Source: JBLMXQ01 sp050257855
GTDB taxonomy: Bacteria > Acidobacteriota > Vicinamibacteria > Vicinamibacterales > CAVVIG01
DNA length: 64,000 bases
Reading direction: 5' to 3'
NCBI GenBank assembly: GCA_050257855.1
Contig: JBLMXQ010000093.1
Span: 16,706 to 80,705, forward strand
The position numbers and the translations under genes were made by a program. Below are positions 37,173 through 45,911 of the stretch, piece after piece; position 1 is the stretch's first letter; the number at the start of each line of letters is the position of its first letter. Under the pieces are notes generated by a model that saw nothing but the letters and a program-made list of their open reading frames with translations, was not told the origin of the DNA and made no database searches.

Positions 37173-37917
37173 GTGTCGGCACCCGCGGCACCGCGTCGAG
37201 CAGCCGCCGGACTCGTCGATCGGCGGACCCGGCAATCCGTTCGGGCGCGTCGCACGCGACGAGCTGTCCCTGCTCGATGACCCCGATGCGAGTTGCGAGA
37301 GCGAACGCCTCGCCCATGTCGTGCGTGACGATGATGACGGTCTTGCGCAGGCGCCCTTGAATGCGACGGAACTCGCCGTGCAGCTCGGCGCGCGTGACCG
37401 GATCGAGCGCGCCGAACGGCTCGTCCATGAGCAGGATCGGCGGATCCGCCGCGAGCGCCCGCGCCACGCCCGCCCGCTGGCGCTCGCCACCCGAGAGCTC
37501 GTCCGGCCAGCGCCGTCCGTACACCTCTGGTTCGAGGCCGATGAGCTCGAGCAGGTCGCGAACGCGCGCCCGCGTCCGCTCGTCCGGCCAGCGCTCCAGG
37601 CGCGGGACGACCGCGATGTTGTCGGCCACGGTCATGTGCGGGAAGAGCCCGACTTCCTGGAGGACGTAGCCGACCCGGCGTCGCAGCGCAATCGGGTCCC
37701 ACGCGCGTGTGTCGCGTCCCTCGACGAGCACGCACCCTTCGTCGGGTACCAGCAGCCGGTTGACGAGCTTCAGCGCCGTGCTCTTGCCCGCGCCGCTGCG
37801 GCCGACGAGGGCGAGGACCTCCCCCGGCTCGACCGTCAGATCCATCCGGTCGAGCACTCGCGGGCCGCCCGGACGCGCGAAGCTCACCGACCGGAATGCG
37901 ATGAAAGCGCCGGGCAT
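37165..37917 (-). CDS. Osmoprotectant ABC transporter ATP-binding protein
   Basis: The ATPase for the adjoining betaine/choline-type importer. It is 250 aa, with Walker A GRSGAGKST, signature LSGGERQR, Walker B ILLMDEPFGALDPVTR and switch His in VTHDMGEA. The phrase DEPFGALDPVTRAELH is typical of ProV/OpuA-class ATPases. No CBS domains follow, which would sense ionic strength in OpuA. It precedes and overlaps the permease gene. Confidence 0.93.
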   Translation of the reverse strand: MPGAFIAFRSVSFARPGGPRVLDRMDLTVEPGEVLALVGRSGAGKSTALKLVNRLLVPDEGCVLVEGRDTRAWDPIALRRRVGYVLQEVGLFPHMTVADNIAVVPRLERWPDERTRARVRDLLELIGLEPEVYGRRWPDELSGGERQRAGVARALAADPPILLMDEPFGALDPVTRAELHGEFRRIQGRLRKTVIIVTHDMGEAFALATRIGVIEQGQLVACDAPERIAGSADRRVRRLLDAVPRVPTRV

Positions 37918-37929
37918 CTCACGAGGTCA

Positions 37930-37950
37930 GAAGGTTCACGGGGTTCACGG
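37930..37950. repeat. 9-bp repeat, two units
   Basis: GGTTCACGG and GGTTCACGG units stand between the barrel gene stop and the osmolyte ATPase start. They are the reverse complement of the GTGAACC repeat seen at 14644 and inside dnaK. Confidence 0.6.
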
Positions 37951-37954
37951 GCTC

Positions 37955-38638
37955 TCAGAATCGCGCGAAGAGCGAGATGCCGGCGACCGGCGAGAGATGC
38001 GTGCGGCCGTCGAGCGCGATGCCCTTGGTTCGCGCGACGGCACGCACGTCGGCGCGCAGGCCGATCGCCTTCAGTCGCGCGCCGGGACGGGCGCGCAGCA
38101 GAAAACGGACGCCGCCGCCCGCCGAGTACGTCCGTCCGGTCGCGACGAGCGTCTGACCCTCGTGCAGCTGCCGGAGATACCCGGCGCCGGCCGCAAGGAA
38201 CGGCACGCCACGAGCGCCCAGGCGCCACCGCGGGAGATCCGCCACGACGGCGCCGCCGACCGCGATCTGCGTGATCGGCTCGGTGGCCGTCACCGGCGCC
38301 GCCTGCTCGGCGTCCGCGGTGATGGACGTCTGCAGCTGCGCCTTCACGTACGACGCCTCGGCTTCCACTTCGAAGACCCGCGACAAACGGACACCGACGC
38401 GCGCCTCCGGGCCGACCGCGGATCCGAGCGTCGACGAAGTCGTGAACAGCGTGTACGGGGCGCCGGTGTTCGTCGTCTCGGTGGCGTCAGCCCTTCCGAA
38501 GCCCGCTCCTCCGTACCAGGTCGCGCCGCCGGCGATCTCGATCCGGCCCGGAACGGGATCGAGCGCCTGTGCGCGCGCAGGCGCCGCGTTCAACGCACAC
38601 ACCGCGATCGCGGCGGCGAGCCACGACCCGCGGCTCAC
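37955..38638 (-). CDS. Predicted outer-membrane beta-barrel protein
   Basis: A 227 aa exported protein: signal peptide MSRGSWLAAAIAVCALNAAPARAQ, then alternating hydrophobic residues typical of an eight-strand barrel and a C-terminal Phe (ISLFARF). Start GTG 38638 overlaps the upstream protease stop (GTGA). It is the third gene of a tightly coupled trio and may be the outer-membrane partner of the secreted protease. No specific family is recognised beyond OmpA/OmpW-like barrels. Confidence 0.8.
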   Translation of the reverse strand: MSRGSWLAAAIAVCALNAAPARAQALDPVPGRIEIAGGATWYGGAGFGRADATETTNTGAPYTLFTTSSTLGSAVGPEARVGVRLSRVFEVEAEASYVKAQLQTSITADAEQAAPVTATEPITQIAVGGAVVADLPRWRLGARGVPFLAAGAGYLRQLHEGQTLVATGRTYSAGGGVRFLLRARPGARLKAIGLRADVRAVARTKGIALDGRTHLSPVAGISLFARF

Positions 38639-39636
38639 TTCCCCGCCACCGCGATCTCGACCGTGCCGCTGTCGCCCCCGCGGGGCACGACCACCAGCCT
38701 GTCGTAGAACGTCACGCGGAAGTCCAGGTCCGGCGGCGGCCCGTTCGGATCGAAGAAGCTGTCGACATCGGCGTCGTCGAGCGGCTCGACGCGCAGCACG
38801 TGAGGGCCGGGCGAAAGCCCCGCGATCGAGAACCGCCCTTGCTGGTCCAGGCTGAAGTTGGCGACGAGGGCTCCGGTGGCCGGATCGAACGCGACGATGT
38901 GCGCGCCGAACACGCCGGCGCCATCCTTCGTCACGCGGCCGGAAACGCTGCCGGTCTGCTGGTTGAACCCGCCGTCGGGATACAGATCGGAAATGCCGGC
39001 CACGTCGTCCGGGCGCAGCGTGCGATTGGAGATGTTTCCGGCCGGAAACGCGATCGGGAACATGACCGCCTCGTCGGCAATCACGCGCCTCCCGCCGTCC
39101 GGCCGCAGCTCCGTCTCGCCGAGCGCGGAGTGGCCGAGGCCGCTCAGGTGGCCGATCTCGTGCGTGGCGATCGTCTGAACGTCGTACTTGCCGGCTTCGC
39201 CGGCGGCCGCGGTCGACCACGGGTACGCCGCGTTGAAGAAGATATCCGACTCGACGATCTCGCCGGTCTCCGAGTCCACGAGAAAATCCGTGGATGCCAG
39301 CACGCGATCGAGCTCCGGCCGATCGAGGAAGCCGAGCGTCGATCGTCCGTCGTCGTCGAGCGGCTGCGCGGCGGTGAATCCGTCGAACTGGTAGCCGATG
39401 GACGCCGTCGGCACGTCCTGCCAGGTGGCGAACGCGCGCTGGACGGCGGCGGCGAAATCCGAGGACGTGACGCCCGGCCCGCCGGCGTCGTTGATCCAGT
39501 AGTGGACCGGCGTCGCCGCCCACTTCAGCGCGACCAGGCGCCCGTTGAACTCGAACCCGAACTTCAGGTACGCGAAGGCCGGCTTCGCGGCGCCCGCCAC
39601 GAGCAGCACGGCGAGACCGACGGCCGCGCACCTCAC
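38635..39636 (-). CDS. Secreted metzincin-type metalloprotease with carboxypeptidase-like regulatory domain
   Basis: A 333 aa exported protease. The signal peptide is MRCAAVGLAVLLVAGAAKPA (GTG start 39636, overlapping the previous stop as GTGA). Catalytic domain: VHYWIND, FATWQDVPTASIGYQF, and the zinc site HEIGHLSGLGHS, the full HEXXHXXGXXH metzincin motif of matrixin-like enzymes. A Met-turn candidate is VMFPIAF. The C-terminal ~100 residues form a carboxypeptidase-regulatory-like Ig fold (GSVSGRVTKDGAGVFGAHIVAFD). The substrate is unknown. Confidence 0.9.
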   Translation of the reverse strand: MRCAAVGLAVLLVAGAAKPAFAYLKFGFEFNGRLVALKWAATPVHYWINDAGGPGVTSSDFAAAVQRAFATWQDVPTASIGYQFDGFTAAQPLDDDGRSTLGFLDRPELDRVLASTDFLVDSETGEIVESDIFFNAAYPWSTAAAGEAGKYDVQTIATHEIGHLSGLGHSALGETELRPDGGRRVIADEAVMFPIAFPAGNISNRTLRPDDVAGISDLYPDGGFNQQTGSVSGRVTKDGAGVFGAHIVAFDPATGALVANFSLDQQGRFSIAGLSPGPHVLRVEPLDDADVDSFFDPNGPPPDLDFRVTFYDRLVVVPRGGDSGTVEIAVAGK

Positions 39637-40181
39637 GGCCGCGCCCCCGCGAGCACGCGGACGCGGCGCTCGAACGCTCCGAGCGGCATCGGACGCCGCT
39701 CCGGATCCCCGCGCACGATTCCGGTCGCCAGCCCGACCGATCGCAGCACCGCCGGGGGGCTGACGAGCCACCCGGATCCGTCTGGTGCCGGAATCAGCCG
39801 GAAGACGCCCTGGCCGAGCCCGAGCACGTACGGAATGCCCGGGCCCCGGGCGCCGAGAAACACGATGACGCGCTCGTCGGGTGCGAAGGTCGGCGCGCCG
39901 ACGAAGATGCTGCGATAGCGGCCCATCTCGCCGCCCGGCACGAGGAACTCCACCGTGTCGCCGAGGGGCCCCTTCAGGTATTCGCGGACTTCGAGCGTGA
40001 CGAGCGTCTCGATCGTATGGCGGCCCGGCGTCCATCGCGGCCGGACGTCGATGACACGGCCCACTGCGATGGTGCGCGCATCGCGCGCGATGTCGCCCAG
40101 AGTGGCTGGAATGAGGACCGTCGCCCGGCCGGGGCCGGCACCGAGCAACAGCAGTGCGCTCGCAAGCACCATTCGACGCAT
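39633..40181 (-). CDS. Secreted protein of unknown function, first gene of the protease trio
   Basis: A 182 aa protein with a signal peptide (MRRMVLASALLLLGAGPGRA) and a beta-rich body: ARTIAVGRVIDVRPRWTPGR, EYLKGPLGDTVEFLVPGGE and DERVIVFLGARG. Such proteins are commonly found beside matrixin-like proteases, which suggests a chaperone, inhibitor or substrate. I do not recognise an enzyme motif. Its stop overlaps the GTG start of the protease. Confidence 0.78.
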   Translation of the reverse strand: MRRMVLASALLLLGAGPGRATVLIPATLGDIARDARTIAVGRVIDVRPRWTPGRHTIETLVTLEVREYLKGPLGDTVEFLVPGGEMGRYRSIFVGAPTFAPDERVIVFLGARGPGIPYVLGLGQGVFRLIPAPDGSGWLVSPPAVLRSVGLATGIVRGDPERRPMPLGAFERRVRVLAGARP

Positions 40182-40242
40182 CTGGCCGTCATCCTTTGCT
40201 CTGCGCGCGGGGCCCCACCCCCGCGCGAATATCGCGGCCCGC

Positions 40243-41436
40243 TCACGCTCGCCGCGGTGATTCGGGACGACTGTCCGCGTGGGGTATGACTCCGTCCCGA
40301 GCGGATCCGATGACCTGCAGGATCGCCTCCGCCGCGCGGCGGCTGCCGCCCGGCCCTCCGAGCCGCTCGCGGACGCGGGCGTACCCCTCGCGGATGTGCG
40401 CGATGCGGCTCCGATCCGTCAGCATCGACACCGCCTCGGCCGCGACCGCCCCCGGGGTGAATGCGTCCTGAATCAGCTCGGGCACGATCTTCTCCCCTGC
40501 GATCAGGTTCACCATCCCGAACGTGTCGACCGTGACGAGCGGCCGCCCGAGCCGATAGGTCAGCGGTGAGAGTCTATACACAATCACCATCGGCGTGTCG
40601 TGCAGCGCCGCCTGCACCGTCGCCGTGCCCGAGGCGGTGAGCGCGACGTCGGCCGACGCGAGCACCGTATCCGCATCGCCCTCGACAACGGCGATCGGCG
40701 CCCCTTTCACCGCGCGAATCGGGTCGAACAGACGATCGTCGAGGTGCGGCGCGCGCGCGACGACGAACTGCGCGGCCGTGGCGTGCCCGCGGATTCGAAG
40801 GCATGCTGCGGCGAGGTCCGGCAGGATGCGCGACACCTCGTTCGCCCGGCTGCCGGGGAGCACCGCCACGGTCGGCGCCGCCGGATCGAGCCCCAATCGC
40901 CCGAGGAAGGCGGCGCGCGGCTCCGCGGCACGCGCAAGATCGACCAGCGGGTGGCCCACGAACTGCACCGGGATCCCCGCCTCGCGGTAGATCGCCTCCT
41001 CGAACGGGAAGATCACGAGCACGCGGTCGGCGACTTCGCGGATCGTGTTCAGCCGGCCGCGGCGCCACGCCCAGATCTGGGGGCTGATGTAGTAGACGAC
41101 CGGAATGCCGAGGCGCTTGACGCGCCGCGCGAGCGGGAAGTTGAAATCCGGGAAGTCGATGACGACGAGCGCATCGGGACGCTCGGCGCGGGCCGCGGCC
41201 GTCACCTGCCGGATGGTGGCGAACGACTGCGGGATTTTCGCGATCGCCTCGGTCAGGCCGGTGACCGACAGGCCGCGATAGTCGGCAATCAGCCGGCCGC
41301 CGGCCGCGGCAAAGCGCGGGCCCCCGAGTCCCGCCACCGTGATGTACGGGTCGAGCGCCCGCAGTTCGCGCGTGAGGGCGGCCGCGTAGAGGTCGCCGGA
41401 CGGTTCGCCGCACGAGAGCAGGAGGCGCGCGCTCAA
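40243..41436 (-). CDS. lpxB: Lipid-A-disaccharide synthase
   Basis: Joins UDP-diacylglucosamine and lipid X in lipid A synthesis at the inner membrane. It is 397 aa, opening LLLSCGEPSGDLYAAAL. Conserved: GLGGPRFAAAGG, DFPDFNFPLARRVKR, YYISPQIWAWRRGR, LPGSRANEVSRILP and TASGTATVQAALHDTPMVIVYR. The start is a TTG at 41436 overlapping the upstream stop as TTGA; no ATG lies before the GEPSGD motif. It is the last gene of the lpxD block. Confidence 0.95.
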   Translation of the reverse strand: MSARLLLSCGEPSGDLYAAALTRELRALDPYITVAGLGGPRFAAAGGRLIADYRGLSVTGLTEAIAKIPQSFATIRQVTAAARAERPDALVVIDFPDFNFPLARRVKRLGIPVVYYISPQIWAWRRGRLNTIREVADRVLVIFPFEEAIYREAGIPVQFVGHPLVDLARAAEPRAAFLGRLGLDPAAPTVAVLPGSRANEVSRILPDLAAACLRIRGHATAAQFVVARAPHLDDRLFDPIRAVKGAPIAVVEGDADTVLASADVALTASGTATVQAALHDTPMVIVYRLSPLTYRLGRPLVTVDTFGMVNLIAGEKIVPELIQDAFTPGAVAAEAVSMLTDRSRIAHIREGYARVRERLGGPGGSRRAAEAILQVIGSARDGVIPHADSRPESPRRA

Positions 41437-43673
41437 GACGCGGGACGTTTGAACAGCGAGGCGGCGATCGGCGGATTGACCTGGATGTCGGTCACCTTGC
41501 GCTCCAGGATCTGGCGTCCGCCGACCTGGACCGATGCGGTGAACGCCACCTCGACCCCGTCCACCGGACGGTAATCGCCGAAGTGCTCTTCGATGAGCGG
41601 CCTGCCGGGGCCGGCCGCGACGTAGGTCTGCCGGACGACGTATCCGGTCGCCGGGTCGATGTACATGACCATCGGATCGAAGGTCGGACCGGAGAGCTCG
41701 AGCGCGTGATACAGCGCACCGGACGGATCCTTGACGTCCGGCAGCGCGCGCGCCTTGAGCGTGCCGTCGTGCGCCGCGAGCAGCGCGGCGATCGTATCGC
41801 GCTGGAACGTCGCCCTGATTTCGCCGGTCGCGGACTGCGGGACGTCGTGCAGCCCCATCGGATCCTTGACCCAGGCGTGCTCGCCGTCGTATCCCTGCAC
41901 GATGGTCGTCGACGGCAGCTTCGTCTCGACGCGCACGTGGTCCGGGTACTGGAGCCAGGTGGTCACCTGCGCCTCCACGCTCCCGCCGGTCGGCGTCGTC
42001 ATCGTGCCGGTCGTGACCGCCTTGATGCCGCGGATGCCGCGCAGGGTCGCCAGGCCGCCTTTTGCGGCGATCGCCCGATCGAGCAGCGCCGTCGCGTCCC
42101 CGCCTTCCCGCGGCGCGACCGGCGTGCCGGTCGACTGCTGCGACGCGTGCTGGTAGGCCGCCGTCCGATCCATGAGAAGTCTCAGGCTCGCCGAGGCGGC
42201 CCCGCCCGCACCGTGCGCCACCTTCGGCACCCGGAAGTCGGCGGAGGTGAGGTCGAGATCCTTCAGCTCCACGGTCTCGAACCGGCCGAAGCCGGCGCCC
42301 TTCAGGTCGGGCTCGAATGCGGCGGCGTTGCCGACCAGCACCACGGACAGCCGATCCGGTTTCAGGTAGACGCGGGCGACCCGCTCGATGTCGTCCGGCG
42401 TGACGACGTTCACACGGTCGCGGAAGGTCTGGAGTTCCTGGACCGGCAGATCGTAGAAGACGACGTTGAGCACCTGGAGGGCGATCTGATCGGGCGTCTC
42501 GATGGTCAGCGGGAAGCTGCCGGTCATGTACGCCTTGGCGTCTTCGAGTTCCCGATTGCTGACGCGCTCGCGCTGCAGGCGCCAGAACTCGTTGACGATG
42601 AGTCGAAGCACCTCCGCGGTGGCCGCCGATCGCGTGTTGGTCTGTGCCTCGAAGTCGCCGCTCTCCTTGAGCGTGTCCATGTCGGCTTCGGCGCCGTACG
42701 TCAGGCCACGCTCGGTGCGCAGCACCTGGTGCAGCCGGTTCGCGCCCTCCCCGCCGAGGATCCGGATCGCCAGGTTCAGCGCCATGTAGTCGGGGCTGTT
42801 GCGCGGCACGCCCAGATTGCCCACGCGCACCTCGGTCTGCACCGCGTCGGGCTTGTCGACCACGATCACGCGGCGCGTCGGGTCGGGCGGCGCGATGTAG
42901 GTCTGCTTCGGAATCGGGTGCGCCGCCCAGTCGCCGAACACCGCGGTCGCCTCGTCGAAGGCTTCCTGCGCGGTGACGTCGCCCACGATCGCGAGGATCG
43001 CGTTGTTCGGCGCGAAATACGCGTCGTGAAACGCCACGAGGTCGTCGCGGGCAATCGCCGCGATCGTCTCGCGGGTGCCGGTGTCCGGCAGGCCGTAGGG
43101 ATGAAATCCGTAGACCAGCCGATCGAACACCGCGTTGGCCACCCAGCTCGGATCCTGGTCGCTCACTTCCATGCCCGACAGCATCTGCGCGCGCTGCCGG
43201 TCGATCTCGGCCGGCGCGAACGCCGGGTGGCGCGTCATGTCGGACAGCATCCGCATCCCCAGGTCGAAGCTGTCCTTCATCACGATCATGTTCAGAAAGC
43301 TGAGGTCGGTCCCCGCGCCGGTCTCCTCGGCGCCGCCGATGAAATCGATCGTGTCGGCGATCGCCTGCGCCGACTTCGTCGTCGTGCCCTGATCGAGCAG
43401 CGACGCCGCGAGGTGGGCGACGCCGAGTTTCGCTTTCGGATCCGACGCGCTGCCGGCCCGAATCAGCAGCCGCATGCTGACGGCCGGCTCTTCGTGCTGC
43501 AGCACGACGACGACCTGCAGGCCGTTCGGCAGCTTGCGAATCTCGTACGGCGGAAACTTGACGTCGTGGGTCGGCAGCGGGCCGGGCGGCCCCTCGGACG
43601 GCCAGGACGAGGTCTGCGCCGAGGCCGCGGCGCCGCACAGCGAGAGCGCGAGGACGAGTGCGAGGCGCCTCAT
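41433..43673 (-). CDS. Catalytically inactive M16 peptidase homologue with LolA-like C-terminal domain
   Basis: A 746 aa exported protein. The signal peptide MRRLALVLALSLCGAAASAQ precedes two M16 halves (~40-480). The metal motif is degenerate: VAHLAASLLDQGT replaces HXXEH, so this subunit should be inactive. In M16B heterodimers one subunit often supplies only the second half of the active site. The C-terminal ~240 residues (LLDRAIAAKGGLATLRGIRG, EHFGDYRPVDGVEVAF) resemble the half-barrel of LolA/LolB-type lipoprotein carriers. ATGA overlap with the active M16 gene upstream. Confidence 0.85.
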   Translation of the reverse strand: MRRLALVLALSLCGAAASAQTSSWPSEGPPGPLPTHDVKFPPYEIRKLPNGLQVVVVLQHEEPAVSMRLLIRAGSASDPKAKLGVAHLAASLLDQGTTTKSAQAIADTIDFIGGAEETGAGTDLSFLNMIVMKDSFDLGMRMLSDMTRHPAFAPAEIDRQRAQMLSGMEVSDQDPSWVANAVFDRLVYGFHPYGLPDTGTRETIAAIARDDLVAFHDAYFAPNNAILAIVGDVTAQEAFDEATAVFGDWAAHPIPKQTYIAPPDPTRRVIVVDKPDAVQTEVRVGNLGVPRNSPDYMALNLAIRILGGEGANRLHQVLRTERGLTYGAEADMDTLKESGDFEAQTNTRSAATAEVLRLIVNEFWRLQRERVSNRELEDAKAYMTGSFPLTIETPDQIALQVLNVVFYDLPVQELQTFRDRVNVVTPDDIERVARVYLKPDRLSVVLVGNAAAFEPDLKGAGFGRFETVELKDLDLTSADFRVPKVAHGAGGAASASLRLLMDRTAAYQHASQQSTGTPVAPREGGDATALLDRAIAAKGGLATLRGIRGIKAVTTGTMTTPTGGSVEAQVTTWLQYPDHVRVETKLPSTTIVQGYDGEHAWVKDPMGLHDVPQSATGEIRATFQRDTIAALLAAHDGTLKARALPDVKDPSGALYHALELSGPTFDPMVMYIDPATGYVVRQTYVAAGPGRPLIEEHFGDYRPVDGVEVAFTASVQVGGRQILERKVTDIQVNPPIAASLFKRPAS

Positions 43674-45031
43674 CGCCGCCCTCCGCTGCCGGCCGCGCCG
43701 GATGGCAACAGGGTCAGGACGAGCCGGTTGCTCTGGTTGAAATAGGTCTGCGCGACGCGCTGCACGTCCGCCTTGCTGACGTTCTGGAAGATGTCGAACT
43801 CGCCGTCGGCCGTCGTGATGTCGTTGTGGATGACCACCGCGTGCGCGAGCTGCGTCGCCTTGTCCTTGGCCGACTCGCGTCCGAGGATGTAGTCGCGCGC
43901 GAACTGGTTCTTCGCGCGCTGCAGCTCGTGGTCGCTGACCGGCTCGTCCTTCAGCCGCTCGATCTCGCCGATGAGCGCGTCGGCGACCTCCTCGGGCCGG
44001 TGGCCCGGCGCGACGATCCCGACGGCATAGAACAGATTCGGATCCTCGATGAGATTGGCCTCGCCGAACGCGGCGACGGCGAGCTGCTTCTCGTATACGA
44101 GCTTCTTGTAGATCCTCGAGCTCTCGCCGTCCGACAGGATCTTCGCCGCGATGTGCAGCGGGTACGAGTCGGGATTGCCGTCGTAGGTGATGTGGTACGC
44201 GACCACCACGGCCGGCAGCGGCCACGGCTCCTCGAGCGTGACGCGCTTCTCCTTCGTCTGCGGCGGCTCCTTCGGGATGTCCCGCGGCACCGGCCTGGTC
44301 GCGGCCGGCACGCGGCCCAGATACTTCGTGACGAGCTGGAGCGCCTCGTTCGAATCGAAGTCGCCGACGAGCACCAGCGTGGCGTTCGAGGGCACGTAGT
44401 ACGTGTGATAGAAGTCGCGCACGTCGTCGATCGAGGCGGCCTCGAGGTCCTTCATGCTGCCGATCGTCGGGTGCTTGTAGGGATGGGTCGTGAACGCCTG
44501 GTCGTAGATGATCTCGTTCAGGCGGCCGTACGGCTGGTTGTCGATCCGCATCCGGCGCTCTTCCTCGACCACCTGCCGCTCGGTCGTGAACGTGTCCTTG
44601 TCGACGCGCAGCGTCGCCATGCGATCGGCCTCGAGCCAGAGGATCATCGGCAGGTACTGCTGCGGCACGGTCTCCCAGAAAACGGTGGTGTCCTCGGTCG
44701 TGTAGGCATTGCTCTGGCCGCCGACCGACGAGATGAAGGACGTGTGCGCCTCGGGCTCCACGTTCTTCGACCCCTTGAACATCAGGTGTTCGAAGAGATG
44801 GGCGAAACCGGTCCGCCCCGGCTTCTCGTCTCGCGAACCGACGTGATACCAGAGCTGGAGGTGGACGATCGGCGTCGAGTGGTCTTCCTCGAGGACCACT
44901 GTCAGGCCGTTCGGCAGCTTCGTGATCTGGTACTGAAGCTTCGGCGGCCGGACCGCCGCCGCCGCGATGGCGCTGATCGTCGCGACGAGCGTCGCGGCGC
45001 CGAGAAGTGGAACCGAGCGCCTCAACCTCAC
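43670..45031 (-). CDS. Active M16-family zinc peptidase
   Basis: A 453 aa exported peptidase with inverted zinc motif HLFEHLMFKG and the downstream Glu in TERQVVEEERRMR. It opens KLPNGLTVVLEEDHSTPIVHLQLWYHVGSRDE, as in PqqL/YmxG-type enzymes. The start is taken at GTG 45031 (MRLRRSVPLLGAATLVATIS..., a good signal peptide) with GGAGAG about 7 nt upstream. It pairs with the inactive subunit that overlaps its stop and likely degrades peptides in the periplasm. Confidence 0.92.
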   Translation of the reverse strand: MRLRRSVPLLGAATLVATISAIAAAAVRPPKLQYQITKLPNGLTVVLEEDHSTPIVHLQLWYHVGSRDEKPGRTGFAHLFEHLMFKGSKNVEPEAHTSFISSVGGQSNAYTTEDTTVFWETVPQQYLPMILWLEADRMATLRVDKDTFTTERQVVEEERRMRIDNQPYGRLNEIIYDQAFTTHPYKHPTIGSMKDLEAASIDDVRDFYHTYYVPSNATLVLVGDFDSNEALQLVTKYLGRVPAATRPVPRDIPKEPPQTKEKRVTLEEPWPLPAVVVAYHITYDGNPDSYPLHIAAKILSDGESSRIYKKLVYEKQLAVAAFGEANLIEDPNLFYAVGIVAPGHRPEEVADALIGEIERLKDEPVSDHELQRAKNQFARDYILGRESAKDKATQLAHAVVIHNDITTADGEFDIFQNVSKADVQRVAQTYFNQSNRLVLTLLPSGAAGSGGRR

Positions 45032-45101
45032 CTGCTCTCCTGCCTTCCCCGGCGGCTCCGAAAGGGCCCGCCCTGCTCCCGCGGGTCCCACGGGGCCCGC
45101 G

Positions 45102-45911
45102 CTACTTCACGAACCGGAAACCCGCGAATCCCCAGCGCAGCGGCACCAGGTCGATCTGATAGGCGTCCACGCGCTGCTCGAAGCCGGCGAACAGCTCGAC
45201 GGCGCCGGCCCGTCCCTGCAGCCTCACGCCGGCCTCGATGCGCCCGCCCTGCTGCCGATCGCGCTGGGAGACGTTCTGATCGATACCGTACAACCTGCCC
45301 GTCCCGCGGCCGTATACGGCCACCGCCGTGTTTACGGGACGCAACGCCTTCAAATCGAGGTCGGCGGTCCACCCGTAGTCCAGGTACGAATGCTGGATCA
45401 CCTTGGCGACGGTCGCCCTCACGTCGATGAGGGTGCCGCGGACGTCGACGCGGTCCAGCACGCGCGCGCCGACCGCGTTGTAGGCGACGGCGAACCGCTT
45501 GGGGCGATCGCTCAGGTGCCGCGACAGATGGTGGAACACGCCGGCGATCTCGACCGATCCGACCCGCCCCGACGCCGAGCCTTCGAGCGTGTAGTTGCCC
45601 TGGTTCGGGTCGAACGGCCGGTACTCGCTGCCGAGCATCGCCTCGTAGTCGGCGAGCACGTTGACGCGGCCGCTCACGTAGTCCACCACGTCGATGTTCC
45701 CGCCGAAGTGCGTGTCCCACGAGAACCGCTGATCGTCTATCGACAGGGCCGCCGCCGCCAGATCGACATCGTATCGCGACATGAACGTGGGAGCGTCCGG
45801 AGCCGGCGCCGGAGGCGGCGCGGTCTGGCCGGCCGCCGCGCCGGCGCTCAGCATCACAAGGCACGCGGCCGCGGCCGCGTGCCGTTTCAACGATCCGGTG
45901 GTGTCCGGCAT
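45102..45911 (-). CDS. Predicted outer-membrane protein in the lpxD-lpxB block
   Basis: About 269 aa. The signal peptide MPDTTGSLKRHAAAAACLVMLSAGAAAGQT is followed by a Pro/Ala stretch and then alternating beta strands with aromatic residues (YDVDLAAAALSIDDQRFSWDTHFGGNIDVVDYV), ending FRFVK. A barrel is likely. The ATG at 45911 lies inside the end of lpxD (25-nt overlap). The frame is open to 46013, but only this start gives a signal peptide. Family not recognised. Confidence 0.78.
   Translation of the reverse strand: MPDTTGSLKRHAAAAACLVMLSAGAAAGQTAPPPAPAPDAPTFMSRYDVDLAAAALSIDDQRFSWDTHFGGNIDVVDYVSGRVNVLADYEAMLGSEYRPFDPNQGNYTLEGSASGRVGSVEIAGVFHHLSRHLSDRPKRFAVAYNAVGARVLDRVDVRGTLIDVRATVAKVIQHSYLDYGWTADLDLKALRPVNTAVAVYGRGTGRLYGIDQNVSQRDRQQGGRIEAGVRLQGRAGAVELFAGFEQRVDAYQIDLVPLRWGFAGFRFVK

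Noticed and set aside
37173..37490. N-terminal extension of the osmolyte permease
   Set aside because: It lies within the ATPase gene in another frame; the GTG at 37172 overlaps the ATPase stop and begins a normal permease.
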